Source: Devosia sp. 66-14 (lineage in GTDB: Bacteria > Pseudomonadota > Alphaproteobacteria > Rhizobiales > Devosiaceae). From it: a stretch of DNA of 64,000 bases. The stretch's first letter is position 1; the number at the start of each line of letters is the position of its first letter. A model generated the notes under the pieces. The model was not told where the DNA came from. It did no database searches and was given only the letters and a program-made list of their open reading frames with translations. The stretch is taken from NCBI GenBank assembly GCA_001899085.1, contig MKVB01000002.1, positions 138,421-202,420 of the forward strand, read 5' to 3'. The position numbers and the translations under genes were made by a program. Positions 1 to 8,524 of the stretch are shown piece after piece.

Positions 1-154
1 ACTATTTGAAGAGGGATGCATGAACTCCGCGTGAACGTGGCGGAGCAGCCGTTTGTCGCGGAAAAGTCTGCAACTTTGATGAGAAACGCTCTATGCCGTG
101 CAGGCTGACCTGGAGCCGTGGGGGCGAGAAGGCAGCATATTGCAGGAACCAAGC

Positions 155-550
155 ATGTCGCTGCCGATCCATCACATGATTTCCAGCGGACCGCAGCCGG
201 TGGCGCCCTTCAGCCATGCCGTCGAGGCCGATGGTTTCGTGTTCATCACTGGACAGATGCCGACCGACCCGGCAGCGCCTGAAGCGCCGTTGCCCGAGGG
301 CATCGAAGCGCAGACGCGCCGGGTGATCGACAACCTGAAGCTGATCCTCGGCGGCGTCGGCCTGGGGCTCGAGCACGTGACGATGGCGCGCATCTATCTC
401 ACCGAGTTCCAGCGCGACTATGCGGCGCTCAACGCGCTGTGGCCGAGCTTCTTCGAAGCCGGAAAGCTGCCCGCGCGCACCACTGTGGGGGTGACGGCGC
501 TGGCGGTCGGGGCGCTGGTCGAGATCGACCTGATCGCGCGACGGCCTTAG
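155..550 (+). CDS. RidA/YjgF/UK114-family enamine/imine deaminase-like protein
   Basis: This 131-residue protein has the length and fold signatures of the RidA family, which hydrolyses reactive enamine/imine intermediates in the cytosol. The N-terminal half carries the VFITGQMPTDP strand. Near residue 106 the segment PARTTVGVTALAVGALVEID holds the arginine that binds the substrate carboxylate in the family, followed by the closing strand EIDLIARR. An in-frame ATG lies 57 bases upstream, but I chose ATG 155 because the family homology begins there and CAGGA lies just before it. It is convergent with the chromate transporter, with 17 bases between stop codons. Which RidA subgroup it belongs to, and its substrate, cannot be told. 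Confidence 0.88.
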   Translation: MSLPIHHMISSGPQPVAPFSHAVEADGFVFITGQMPTDPAAPEAPLPEGIEAQTRRVIDNLKLILGGVGLGLEHVTMARIYLTEFQRDYAALNALWPSFFEAGKLPARTTVGVTALAVGALVEIDLIARRP

Positions 551-567
551 GGCCGCAAGTTCCATGG

Positions 568-1737
568 CTAGAGCAGGCTCAGCCCGGCGCCGGCGGCGGC
601 GCTGAGCAGCACCACCAGCCATGGCGGCGTCCTGATCAGCAATAGGCCCAGGGCGGCAACGCCCCAGGCGAGATCGAGCGGACCGAACACGGCACTGGTG
701 AATACCGGGTCGCAGAGTGTCGCCAGCAGCAGGCCCACCACCACGGCGTTGGCGAGGTCGAGGCCGGCGCGCAGACGCGGGTTGGCACGCAGCGACTGCC
801 AATAGGGCAGGGCGCCGAACACCAGCAGGAACGACGGCAGGTAGATCGCGCCGAGCCCGAGCAGCGCGCCGGCGATGCCGTTGGGTGGCGCATGCAGCAG
901 CGCCCCGACATAGGCGGCGAAAGCGAAGAGCGGGCCGGGGACCGCCTGGGCGGCGCCGTAGCCGGCCAGGAACAGGTTGCGGTCGATCAGCCCCGGCGTC
1001 ACCAGTTCGGCCTCGAGCAGCGGCAGCACCACGTGGCCGCCGCCGAAGACCAGTGAGCCGGTGCGATAGAACTTTTCGGCGACGACGAGCCAGCTGTTGC
1101 CGGTCGCGGCGAGGAGCGGCAGGGCGAGCAGCAGGCCGAAGAACAGAGCCAGCAGCACCGTCCCGGCGCGATCGAAGGAGAGGCGCGGGGCAGCGGCGGG
1201 CGGCGCAAGCAGGTAGCCTGCGGCGGAAGCGGCGAGGATCAGCGCCAATTGGGTCGCGCCGGATGGCAGCAGCAGCGCGATGGCGGCCGCGGCAAGCGCG
1301 ATGAGGCGTCGCTTCATGTCCGGCGCCAGCGATTTCGACATGGCCCAGACCGCCTGCGTCACCACGGCGAGCGCCGCCAGTTTCAGGCCGTGCAGGACCC
1401 CGTCGGCCAGTGGGCCGGCCAGCTGCGCGGCACCATAGGCGAAAGCCAGCAACAGGATGACCGAGGGCAGGGTGAAGGCGAGCCAGGCGGCGATGCCGCC
1501 CCAGTAGCCGGCGCGCAGCTTGCCGATGGCGATGCCGACCTGGCTCGAGGCCGGGCCGGGGAGAAACTGGCAGAGCGCCACCAGGTCGGCATAGGCCGCA
1601 TCGTCGAGCCAGCGGCGGCGCTCGACCAGTTCGGTACGGAAATAGCCGAGGTGCGCCACCGGGCCGCCGAAGCTGGTGAGGCCCAGCAGCAGAAAGACGC
1701 CAAAGACCTCGGCGACGCTGTTCCTGCCTTGCTGCAT
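568..1737 (-). CDS. chrA: Chromate transporter ChrA (CHR family, long-chain two-domain form)
   Basis: The protein is a 389-residue polytopic inner-membrane protein of the long-chain CHR family, which expels chromate from the cytoplasm and may use sulfate antiport. Both CHR half-domains are visible. The N-terminal half has SFGGPVAHLGYF (about residue 22) and CQFLPGPASSQVGIAIG (about residue 56). The C-terminal half has the paired motifs FGGGHVVLPLL (about residue 231) and QAVPGPLFAFAAYVG (about residue 264). Many hydrophobic segments separate them. Length matches the roughly 390-400 residues typical of the family. No ChrB-type regulator is adjacent, so it may be constitutive or serve another oxyanion. 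Confidence 0.9.
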   Translation of the reverse strand: MQQGRNSVAEVFGVFLLLGLTSFGGPVAHLGYFRTELVERRRWLDDAAYADLVALCQFLPGPASSQVGIAIGKLRAGYWGGIAAWLAFTLPSVILLLAFAYGAAQLAGPLADGVLHGLKLAALAVVTQAVWAMSKSLAPDMKRRLIALAAAAIALLLPSGATQLALILAASAAGYLLAPPAAAPRLSFDRAGTVLLALFFGLLLALPLLAATGNSWLVVAEKFYRTGSLVFGGGHVVLPLLEAELVTPGLIDRNLFLAGYGAAQAVPGPLFAFAAYVGALLHAPPNGIAGALLGLGAIYLPSFLLVFGALPYWQSLRANPRLRAGLDLANAVVVGLLLATLCDPVFTSAVFGPLDLAWGVAALGLLLIRTPPWLVVLLSAAAGAGLSLL

Positions 1738-1748
1738 CGCCGACGCGC

Positions 1749-1764
1749 TCCCCCGTTCGGGGGA
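1749..1764. other. Short perfect hairpin between the importer operon and chrA
   Basis: TCCCCCG and CGGGGGA flank a two-base TT spacer just upstream of chrA and downstream of the importer permease gene. There is no T-run on either side, so a terminator role is weak. It may instead shape the chrA leader. Confidence 0.3.
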
Positions 1765-1807
1765 CCGGTGCCTCAGGTGGGCGTCACAATCAAGGCGGTG
1801 CGGCGTC

Positions 1808-2773
1808 CTAACTCGTCACCTTGGCCGTCCGGCCATAGACCAGCAGCATGACGATGATCACCAGCCCATAGATGATCTGCCGGCCGGCCTCCGGCATCTG
1901 CATGATCGACAGCACCGAGTTGAGCAGCACGATGAGGATCACCCCGACCACCGTGCCGATGAAGCGGCCGCGACCGCCGAGGATGTGGGTGCCGCCGATC
2001 ACCACCGCGGCGATCGCCGGCAGCAGGTAGGCATTGCCCATGCCCTGATAGGCCTTGGCCGAGTAGCCGGCGAGCAGCACGCCGGCCAGCGCCGCGCAGA
2101 GGCCGGAGATGGCGAAGGCGCCGACGATCACCCAGCGGGTGCGGATACCGCTGAGGTAGGACGCGGCCTCGCGGTTGCCGGTGGCATAGATGGCCTTGCC
2201 GAAGGCGGTGCGGCTGAGGATCGCGGCGATGACGATGGAGACGGCGGCCCAGACGAAAATCGCCACAGGGACGCCGAGGAGTTTGTCGGCCGCGAGATAG
2301 CGCATCAGCGGCGTCGCCGAATCCTGCGGGGCGAAGCCGCCGGTATGGGCGATCATCAGGCCGCGCATCACGGAGTCGACGCCCAGGGTGAAGATCATCG
2401 AGGGGATGCGCAGATAGGCGACGCCGAAACCGTTGAACAGGCCGACAAGGAGCCCGACGGCGAGGCCGGTCGGAATGGCGGCCGGCCCGCCGACGGTGGT
2501 TGCCAGCATGGCGGCGGCGGTCATGGTCCAGGGCACGCTGAGGTCGATGTGACCGAGCAGGATCACCATCATCATTCCCGCGGCGACAATGCCGAGGAAG
2601 GCGCCGGTCTGCAGTTGGGTGAGCAGGTAATTGGGGCTCAGCAGCGGCATCGTGCCGAGCGTCGCCACGGTATAGATCGAGCCGAGCGCCAGGATTACCA
2701 GCACGAAGCCGGCAGAGATGACGATCGGCAGATCGTCGGATTTCAGGCGGGGCAGGGTGAGGTCGTTGGCCAT
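1808..2773 (-). CDS. Sugar ABC transporter permease (RbsC/YjfF type), second permease of the operon
   Basis: This 321-residue integral membrane protein belongs to the branched-chain/ribose-type ABC permease family (BPD_transp_2). It should form half of the translocation channel of the carbohydrate importer encoded upstream. Multiple hydrophobic helices are visible. The family loop GLVIIVMLL near the C-terminus and the central GNREAASYLSGIRTRWVIVG (about residue 206), which contacts the ATPase, are recognisable. The gene ends the SBP-ATPase-permease-permease operon and starts 10 bases after the first permease stops. Two different permeases with one fused ATPase recalls the YtfQRT-YjfF layout, but substrate specificity cannot be read from the permease. 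Confidence 0.88.
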   Translation of the reverse strand: MANDLTLPRLKSDDLPIVISAGFVLVILALGSIYTVATLGTMPLLSPNYLLTQLQTGAFLGIVAAGMMMVILLGHIDLSVPWTMTAAAMLATTVGGPAAIPTGLAVGLLVGLFNGFGVAYLRIPSMIFTLGVDSVMRGLMIAHTGGFAPQDSATPLMRYLAADKLLGVPVAIFVWAAVSIVIAAILSRTAFGKAIYATGNREAASYLSGIRTRWVIVGAFAISGLCAALAGVLLAGYSAKAYQGMGNAYLLPAIAAVVIGGTHILGGRGRFIGTVVGVILIVLLNSVLSIMQMPEAGRQIIYGLVIIVMLLVYGRTAKVTS

Positions 2774-2783
2774 TGGTCCGGTC

Positions 2784-3857
2784 CTACCTGAAGAGTTCGA
2801 GACGGTTCTTGACCCGCAGCGTGCGGATGGCGCCGAGGCTGACCGCGGCGAGCAGCACCACGCCCTCGACCAGCGGCTGCAGCAGCGGATCGATCGACAG
2901 GATGCGGAAGTAGAACGAGATGGTGCGCAGGATCAGCGCGCCGACCAGGGCGCCGATCACCGTGCCGACGCCGCCGAGCAGCGAGATGCCGCCCAGCACC
3001 ACCGCGGCGATGGAGTTGAGCGTGTAGGCGCCGGCCTGCGGGATGTCGGCATTGCCGGAGCCGGTCTGGATGGCGAGATAGAGCCCGGCGCAGCCGGCGA
3101 ACAGGCCGGCAAGGGTAAAGGCCCAGAGCTTGGCCCGGTTGATCGGCAGGCCGGACATATAGGCGGCGCCTTCGGACGAGCCGATGGCATATAGGGTGCG
3201 ACCGGTGACGGTGCGTTGGAACGGGATCCAGACCGCGGCGGTGATGACGACCAGAATGAGCAGCGGCACCGGCACCCAGGCGACCGGCTGCAGCCAGGCG
3301 GCCTCGCCGTCGTCGAACAGGTGGTAGGTCTCGGCGAGATCCTTGATCGAGTTGGTGACCGCCCAGTTGAGGTCGAGATCGACCTCGCCGCCGGGCTGCG
3401 GGCGGATCAGCAGGGCAAGGCCGATGGCGACGGCGCCGGTGGCGAGCGTGGCGATGATCGGCTGCAGCCGGCCATAGACGATGACGAGGCCGTTGATGAG
3501 CCCGAAGCCGGCGCCGGCCGCGACCGAAACGATGCAGCCGAGCGCGATCTGCCACGGTTCGCCGCGCACCAGTTCGCTGGCAATGCAACTGGTCAGCGTC
3601 ATCACCGCGCCGACCGACAGGTCGAGACCGCCGACGATCACCGTCATCGCCTGGGCCATGGCGACGAAGGCGAGAGCCACCGATTCATTGGTGTTGGCGA
3701 TGAAGACGTTGGTGGAGAAGCCGCGCGGGTGGATCAGGTTGTAGACGAGGTAGAGCGCCGCGAGCAGCAGCAGGGCGCCATAAAAGCCGCGGTTCTGGCG
3801 GATCGACATGGCGAGCGCCGAGGCGCGCGGCGGGGTGGTGGCGGTGACGGTGCTCAT
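2784..3857 (-). CDS. Sugar ABC transporter permease (RbsC/YtfT type), first permease of the operon
   Basis: A 357-residue RbsC-family inner-membrane permease that should pair with the second permease as a heterodimeric channel. About eight to ten hydrophobic helices can be followed. The segment IGSSEGAAYMSGLPINRAKL (about residue 221) corresponds to the cytoplasmic coupling loop, and VLGGISLLGGVGTVIGALVGALI (about residue 287) is the conserved C-terminal helix pair of the family. The start codon overlaps the stop of the ATPase gene by four bases (ATGA), implying translational coupling. It differs clearly from the second permease, so the pair is not a recent duplication. Confidence 0.89.
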   Translation of the reverse strand: MSTVTATTPPRASALAMSIRQNRGFYGALLLLAALYLVYNLIHPRGFSTNVFIANTNESVALAFVAMAQAMTVIVGGLDLSVGAVMTLTSCIASELVRGEPWQIALGCIVSVAAGAGFGLINGLVIVYGRLQPIIATLATGAVAIGLALLIRPQPGGEVDLDLNWAVTNSIKDLAETYHLFDDGEAAWLQPVAWVPVPLLILVVITAAVWIPFQRTVTGRTLYAIGSSEGAAYMSGLPINRAKLWAFTLAGLFAGCAGLYLAIQTGSGNADIPQAGAYTLNSIAAVVLGGISLLGGVGTVIGALVGALILRTISFYFRILSIDPLLQPLVEGVVLLAAVSLGAIRTLRVKNRLELFR

Positions 3858-5413
3858 GCGGGCACCGCCTCTCGGGCCGGCGCCTCGGCCGGCCTCGTGA
3901 TGTTGAGCGCGGCGGCGACGAGGGCTTCCTCGGTGATCGCCGCGCCGGAGAATTCGGTGACGATGCGGCCGTCATACATCACGGCAACCCGGTCGCAGCA
4001 GCCGATCAGCTCGGCGTAGTCGGTGGAATAGAACAGGATGGCGGTATCCCGGTCGGCGAGCTCGCGCATCAGCCGGTAGAGCTCCTGCTTGGTGCCCACA
4101 TCGATGCCGCGGGTCGGGTCGTTGAGCAGCATGACCTGGGGCTGGGTCAGCAGCCACTTGGCGATCACCACCTTCTGCTGGTTGCCGCCGGAGAGGCTCG
4201 CCACCGGATCGTCGGGCTGGTTGAGCTTGATCTGCAGCTGGGCGATGGCGTCGGCCACCGCCTGGCGCGCCCTGCCGGGGTCGATGAACGGTCCCTGCCG
4301 CACCTTGTCGAAGCTCGCGACCAAGAGGTTGTCGGCAATCGACATGGGCAGCATCAGGCCCTCGGTCTTGCGATCCTCCGGCACCAGGGCAATGCGACTC
4401 CGGCCACCCTTGGCGGCGGCCGGCGAGGCCGGGATGCCGGTCTCGCCGCCGACCGTGACCTTGCCCTCGACGCCGCGCAGCACGCCGAACAAGGCCAGCA
4501 GCAACTCCTTCTGGCCCTGGCCGTCGAGACCGCCGAGCCCGACGATCTCGCCCTTGCCGACCGCCAGCGAGACGCCGTTGAGGCGGTTCTCCCATTTGAG
4601 GTCGGCGACCGTGAGATGTGGTGCGCGGGGCTGCGCCGGCGGTTTGGGCGGGAACTGGTGGACGATGTCGCGGCCGATCATCAGCTTGACGATCTCGTCC
4701 TGTGTGCGCGCGCCCTTGTCGAAGGTTTCGATGTGGCGGCCGTTGCGGAACACCGAGAGCGTGTCGCAGAGCGCTTCGACCTCATGCATGCGATGCGAGA
4801 TGAACAGCATGCCGGTGCCCTCGGCCTTCAGCTCGGCAAGCACGTTGTAGACGGTCTCGACATCACGGCTGGTGAGCGCCGAAGTTGCCTCGTCGAGGAT
4901 CAGCAGCCTGGGGTTCTTGCCGAGTGCCTTGGCGATCTCGACCATCTGCCGGCGCGACAGGGACAGATCGCGGATCAGGGCGCGTGGATCGACATCCTCG
5001 CAATGGATGCGGGCGAGCAGCGCCTCGGCACGGTTGCGCTGGGCACGCCGATCGATGAGGCCGAAGCGGCGCGGCGGATCGGAGATCGAGATGTTGTCGG
5101 CGACCGACAGGTCGGGCATCAGCGACAGCTCCTGGAACACGCAGACGATGCCGGCTTTCGCCGCCTCGGACGGGCGCGAGAAGCGGTGTGGCGTGCCCCC
5201 GACGGTGAGCGTGCCGCTATCGGGCTGCACCACGCCGGCCATGATCTTGATCAGGGTGGATTTGCCGGCGCCGTTCTCGCCCAGGATGGCGTGGATGGAG
5301 CCTTGCCGGCAGGAAAAGTCCACGCCCTCGAGGGCCCGGGCGCCCGAGAAAAACTTCGAAACGCCGCTCAGTTCGGCGAATGGCCGTGCGGCCTGACCGT
5401 CCAGCATCGTCAC
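3854..5413 (-). CDS. Sugar ABC transporter ATP-binding protein with two nucleotide-binding domains (RbsA/MglA type)
   Basis: A 519-residue fused dimer of ATPase domains that energises the carbohydrate importer. Domain 1 shows Walker A GENGAGKST (about residue 45), signature LSLSRRQ and Walker B LLILDEATSAL. Domain 2 has the expected degenerate Walker A (GLDGQGQKE), a canonical LSGGNQQK signature (about residue 408) and DPTRGIDVG. In domain 2 the Walker B acidic pair reads LLND where the family consensus is LLDE, so Asp/Glu is replaced by Asn/Asp. This may be a subfamily trait or reduced activity. The gene lies between the binding protein and the first permease, which it overlaps by four bases. 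Confidence 0.93.
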   Translation of the reverse strand: MTMLDGQAARPFAELSGVSKFFSGARALEGVDFSCRQGSIHAILGENGAGKSTLIKIMAGVVQPDSGTLTVGGTPHRFSRPSEAAKAGIVCVFQELSLMPDLSVADNISISDPPRRFGLIDRRAQRNRAEALLARIHCEDVDPRALIRDLSLSRRQMVEIAKALGKNPRLLILDEATSALTSRDVETVYNVLAELKAEGTGMLFISHRMHEVEALCDTLSVFRNGRHIETFDKGARTQDEIVKLMIGRDIVHQFPPKPPAQPRAPHLTVADLKWENRLNGVSLAVGKGEIVGLGGLDGQGQKELLLALFGVLRGVEGKVTVGGETGIPASPAAAKGGRSRIALVPEDRKTEGLMLPMSIADNLLVASFDKVRQGPFIDPGRARQAVADAIAQLQIKLNQPDDPVASLSGGNQQKVVIAKWLLTQPQVMLLNDPTRGIDVGTKQELYRLMRELADRDTAILFYSTDYAELIGCCDRVAVMYDGRIVTEFSGAAITEEALVAAALNITRPAEAPAREAVPA

Positions 5414-5437
5414 TCCTCAGCCGTCATGAAGGGAGAA

Positions 5438-5466
5438 GCAGCGCCGGCGATGGGGCCCGGCGCTGC
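5438..5466. other. Intercistronic hairpin between binding-protein and ATPase genes
   Basis: Perfect 10-base arms GCAGCGCCGG and CCGGCGCTGC with a 9-base loop lie in the 160-base gap after the solute-binding-protein gene and just before the ATPase ribosome-binding region. Such hairpins often protect the upstream message or partly terminate transcription, giving more binding protein than ATPase. No T-run follows it on the coding strand, so stabilisation is the more likely role. Confidence 0.5.
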
Positions 5467-5573
5467 CTGGAAACCCGGTCGCCGCTCGGACGAACCGGAT
5501 TCCGTTCATTGCCTGGTCGCGCGGCCGACGGCTCGATGGTCGCTGCCGACCGCGCTCCAGGACGTGCGGAGGT

Positions 5574-6710
5574 CTACTGCACGTTCTCCTCGGTCTGGGC
5601 CATGATGGCCGGCCCAGAGATGTTCACGCCGCAGGGCGGGAATTCGTTGACGGTGAAGAAATTGTCCGGCAGGTCGGTCCAGAAGTTCACCCCGTCCTTG
5701 AGCTGGGTGTAGTCGACGGCCGGTAGCGGCACCGAGATGAGTTGCGGCATGACATTGCCCTCGAGGGCCGAAATCGCCGCCTTCATCGAGATGGCGACAA
5801 GCCCGGGCGACTGGCCGATGGAGAGACCGGTGAGGCCCTCGGCCGAGTGCTTGGCGACGAGCTTGCGGAAACCGTTCTCGGCTTCGCCGCCCACCGGGAC
5901 GAACGGATGCTTGGCATCGAGCAGGGCCTGCACGGTGCCGGTCGAACCGCCCTGGGTGATGACGCCGTCGAAGCTGCCATGCACGGCGAGCGCATCGGCG
6001 GTCACCTTCTGGGCGGTGCCGTCATCCCAGTTGCCGACCACCTGAACGATTTCCCAGGGGCCGGGCGTCGCATCGAACATCTCGTGGATGCCGATCGAGC
6101 GGTCGCGATCCACCGAGTTGCCGGCGAGGCCGCGGACCTCGAGGATCTTGCCCGAGGTCTTGCCCTTGGCGGCCAGTTCCTTGAGCACGAAGCTGCCCCA
6201 GTCGCGCCCCATCTGCAGCTGGTCTTCGTTGACCATCATCACCGCGTCGGTATCGAGGATGTTGTCGAATGGCACGATGACGACGTTCTCGCGGTCGGCG
6301 AGGCGGATGACGCGGTCAAAGCCTTCCGGCGACACCGCGATGGTGACGATGGCGTCGAAACCCTGGTTGATGAAGTCCTCGATGGCGCCGAGCTGGGCCG
6401 GCGCATCGGTGCCGGTCGAGACGACCTTGAACTCCTTGATCTTGTCCTTGATCGCCGGGTCTTCGGCGAAGGCCTTGGCGGTCTTGATCATCTGGATGCG
6501 CCAGGTGTTGCCGACATAGCCGTTGACCACGGCGATGCGGTAGGGGCCGGGCTTGGCCTCCCACTGGAAGTACTTGGTTTCGGCGTTCCACGGCGCGAAG
6601 CAGGTGGGGTCGGCGCCGGGGCCGGAGACCACCTTGGGCCCGGCATAACTGAGGCTGGTCGAGACGAGCAGGCCGACAAGGGCGGCCGAGGCAATGCGTA
6701 GTACGTTCAT
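5574..6710 (-). CDS. Periplasmic sugar-binding protein of the RbsABC-type importer
   Basis: The 378-residue product begins with a Sec signal peptide (MNVLRIASAALVGLLVSTSL, with cleavage expected after ...SYA). It continues as a Peripla_BP_4/RbsB-like protein that captures the sugar for the importer. The mature domain shows PYRIAVVNGYVGNTWRIQM (first lobe), a typical GFDAIVTIAVSPEGFDRVI segment and DGVITQGGSTGTVQALL (ligand-pocket hinge region). An upstream in-frame ATG adds 11 residues before the signal peptide. I chose ATG 6710 because the signal peptide starts there and GAGGAGAAACC precedes it. It is the first gene after GntR1, and the ATPase and permeases follow. The ligand is unknown. Confidence 0.9.
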   Translation of the reverse strand: MNVLRIASAALVGLLVSTSLSYAGPKVVSGPGADPTCFAPWNAETKYFQWEAKPGPYRIAVVNGYVGNTWRIQMIKTAKAFAEDPAIKDKIKEFKVVSTGTDAPAQLGAIEDFINQGFDAIVTIAVSPEGFDRVIRLADRENVVIVPFDNILDTDAVMMVNEDQLQMGRDWGSFVLKELAAKGKTSGKILEVRGLAGNSVDRDRSIGIHEMFDATPGPWEIVQVVGNWDDGTAQKVTADALAVHGSFDGVITQGGSTGTVQALLDAKHPFVPVGGEAENGFRKLVAKHSAEGLTGLSIGQSPGLVAISMKAAISALEGNVMPQLISVPLPAVDYTQLKDGVNFWTDLPDNFFTVNEFPPCGVNISGPAIMAQTEENVQ

Positions 6711-6851
6711 AGGTTTCTCCTCCCAGAGAACGATCTGAAACAACTAGGCAGTCGCTGGTCAGTCGGTGGCCGGCAGTCCTCGTCCGTCCACCGTCGTCGG
6801 GGCCGTTGCCGGCCCGTGCGGCGCGCCGTTCGGCGTCGCCAATCTGCAGGG

Positions 6852-6870
6852 GCGCGCCGATGCGGCGCGC
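6852..6870. other. Hairpin directly after the gntR stop codon
   Basis: GCGCGCCG-ATG-CGGCGCGC is a perfect 8-base stem with a 3-base loop, placed immediately after the GntR1 stop and before the binding-protein gene. No T-run follows. It may separate expression levels of regulator and transporter in one transcript. Confidence 0.4.
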
Positions 6871-6874
6871 TGCG

Positions 6875-7612
6875 CTACTCCTTGAACAGGGCGAGGCCGG
6901 CTTCGAGGTGCTGGCTCATGCGATACTGAAAGGCAAAGCGGTTGCGGCTCTCGAGCGCATCGGCAATGCCGCCGTGTTCGTCGAAGCTGACCCCGTGGGT
7001 CTTCATGCGGTTGACGCCGCTTTCCATGATCTTCAGCATCACCGGCTTCATGATGCGGTAGATCTCGTTGACCTGCTTGTTGCCGAGGATCCCGACCAGC
7101 GTCGAGTGGAAGCGGAAGTCGTGCTGGGCGGCAATGTGGAGCTGCTCTTCCTCGCGCATGGCGTCATTGGCTTCGCGCAGCCGGACGATATCCTCCGACG
7201 TGGCGCGCTCGAACAGCTGGTCGACCGCCCCGACCTCGATCAGCTGGCGAAACCCCTGGGTGTCGAGGAAGGTCTGCCGGCTCAGCTCCAGGGTGTTGAA
7301 GGAGTAGAGCTCGAATACTGCGTCCATGCGCCGGTCGATGATCACCGCTCCGACCTTGGGGCGCACGTCGACCACGCCATAAGCCTTGAGGATGCGCATC
7401 GCCTCGCGCACCGTGGTGCGGGACGAGGTGAACATTTCGCCCAGCTCGCGCTCGGAGGGCAGCGGGTCGCCGACCCCCAGATTGCGCTCGTCGATCAGCG
7501 CCTTGATCTGCCCGACCAGGGTTTCGACGGCGGAATCGTAGAGATGAACGGCGCCCTGCTTCTGGCGCGCGCTGCCTTGTTTCAGCCGAACGACATTGGT
7601 CCTGGCCGTCAT
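6875..7612 (-). CDS. GntR/FadR-family transcriptional regulator (FCD domain), importer-linked
   Basis: This 245-residue DNA-binding protein has an N-terminal winged helix (about residues 30-95, with LPSERELGEMFTSSRTTVRE as recognition core). It is followed by an all-helical FCD effector domain containing DFRFHSTLVGI and the C-terminal histidine helix, which usually binds a metal and a small organic acid or sugar acid. It sits immediately upstream of the binding-protein gene in the same direction and so probably controls the importer. A 7+7 base dyad lies 41 bases before its start codon. Its effector cannot be deduced. It is not closely similar to the second GntR protein at 10.1-10.8 kb. Confidence 0.9.
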   Translation of the reverse strand: MTARTNVVRLKQGSARQKQGAVHLYDSAVETLVGQIKALIDERNLGVGDPLPSERELGEMFTSSRTTVREAMRILKAYGVVDVRPKVGAVIIDRRMDAVFELYSFNTLELSRQTFLDTQGFRQLIEVGAVDQLFERATSEDIVRLREANDAMREEEQLHIAAQHDFRFHSTLVGILGNKQVNEIYRIMKPVMLKIMESGVNRMKTHGVSFDEHGGIADALESRNRFAFQYRMSQHLEAGLALFKE

Positions 7613-7652
7613 GACCGGATTGCCTCGACACGAGCTGTAGTAGATCCCTCAA

Positions 7653-7668
7653 TCCTACATTTGTAGGA
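7653..7668. promoter_or_regulatory. Candidate GntR1 operator
   Basis: TCCTACA-TT-TGTAGGA is a perfect dyad 41 bases upstream of the gntR1 start, a usual position for autoregulation by a FadR-type GntR protein. Which regulator binds it is inferred. Confidence 0.5.
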
Positions 7669-7822
7669 CCAGCGGTACGGTAGTTTCAGTGTTTTTGGCT
7701 GTCAATAGTGTCACAATGGAAGCTCCGGAGAGATTGTGACGGCATCTGGTATGACAAATAGTGTCGACAGATGAACTGACAACGATTGCAGAAATCCCGC
7801 GCGCGACGGAAAATCATTGAAT

Positions 7823-7836
7823 GCTAACATGTTAGC
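7823..7836. promoter_or_regulatory. Candidate shared operator, copy 1 (GCTAACATGTTAGC)
   Basis: This perfect 14-base palindrome shares its first 13 bases with the site abutting gntR2 (10830-10843). It lies upstream of gntR1 and the importer operon. A repeated palindrome next to both transporter and catabolic genes suggests one repressor for both, most likely GntR2. Confidence 0.6.
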
Positions 7837-7944
7837 CGGGGCGTGACGAAAATCGAACCCGCGACGCCGAATGGCCTCGCAGCAGCTGACGCGAGGCTGT
7901 GAAAAACCCGTCGGCGGATGGCGCCGGAGCGGTGTCGCCCGGCT

Positions 7945-8508
7945 TCAGCCTGGCGCGTAGGTCAGCGCCACGACGCCGCCGGGCAGCGGCGCTGCGTCCA
8001 GCAGGTGGAGCTTTTTCTCGGCGCCCGGAGCGAAGACGGCGAGGCCGCCGCCGAGCAGGATCGGATTGAGGAACAAATGCAATTCGTCGATCAGGCCGCG
8101 CGCGAGGCAGGAGCGGACCAGGGTCGGGCTGCCGAAACTGACGATATCGCCACCCGACTGCTGCTTGATGCCGACGAGCTCGGCGGGATCGCGCAGCAGC
8201 AGGGACGTTTCCCAATTGGCTTCGACGTCGGGGAGGGTGCTGGAGACGACGATCTTGGTGGCGCGGGCGATCCAGTCGGCGTGCGCCAGTTCGCCGGCAG
8301 TGGCGTTGGGATCGGCCGGAACGGTGGGCCAGTAGCCCTGCATCATCTTGTAGGTGCCGGGGCCGAAGACTACGGCGTCGGCAGTGGTGGTGAGGCGTTT
8401 GGCGCGCGCGGCGACCTCCTCGTTGTAGGTCGCCCAGGACAGGCCGCCGGCGGCATCGGAGGCGTAGCCATCCAGCGAGATATGCAGATGCATCTTGAGC
8501 TTGCGCAT
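7945..8508 (-). CDS. Dihydrofolate reductase-family (RibD C-terminal domain) protein
   Basis: The 187-residue protein matches the RibD_C/DHFR-like fold of bacterial stand-alone reductases (YyaP/YwjB-like) of unknown physiological substrate. It opens with MRKLKMHLHISLDGYASD, where the family has the ...SLDG(Y/F) strand. It contains the GPGTYKMM segment and near the C-terminus has SFGSPTLVRSCLARGLIDEL followed by LFLNPILLGGGLAVF, the conserved cofactor and substrate lip. It is a cytosolic NADPH-type reductase by family, not a canonical trimethoprim-target FolA. It appears to be transcribed alone, and a 7+7 base dyad lies 17 bases upstream of its start codon. Confidence 0.85.
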   Translation of the reverse strand: MRKLKMHLHISLDGYASDAAGGLSWATYNEEVAARAKRLTTTADAVVFGPGTYKMMQGYWPTVPADPNATAGELAHADWIARATKIVVSSTLPDVEANWETSLLLRDPAELVGIKQQSGGDIVSFGSPTLVRSCLARGLIDELHLFLNPILLGGGLAVFAPGAEKKLHLLDAAPLPGGVVALTYAPG

Positions 8509-8524
8509 GGCGGGTTCCCCATCT

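Larger units (their letters stand above)
7613..7944. other. 332-base non-coding regulatory region upstream of gntR1/importer operon
   Basis: No credible gene is present. The AT-richer central part holds several symmetrical or repeated motifs: TCCTACA-TT-TGTAGGA (7653-7668), the inverted pair GTCACAAT (7710-7717) and ATTGTGAC (7733-7740), a direct repeat AATAGTGTC (7704-7712 and 7757-7765), and GCTAACATGTTAGC (7823-7836). This density of dyads suggests a multi-regulator promoter for the importer operon on the minus strand. Confidence 0.6.
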
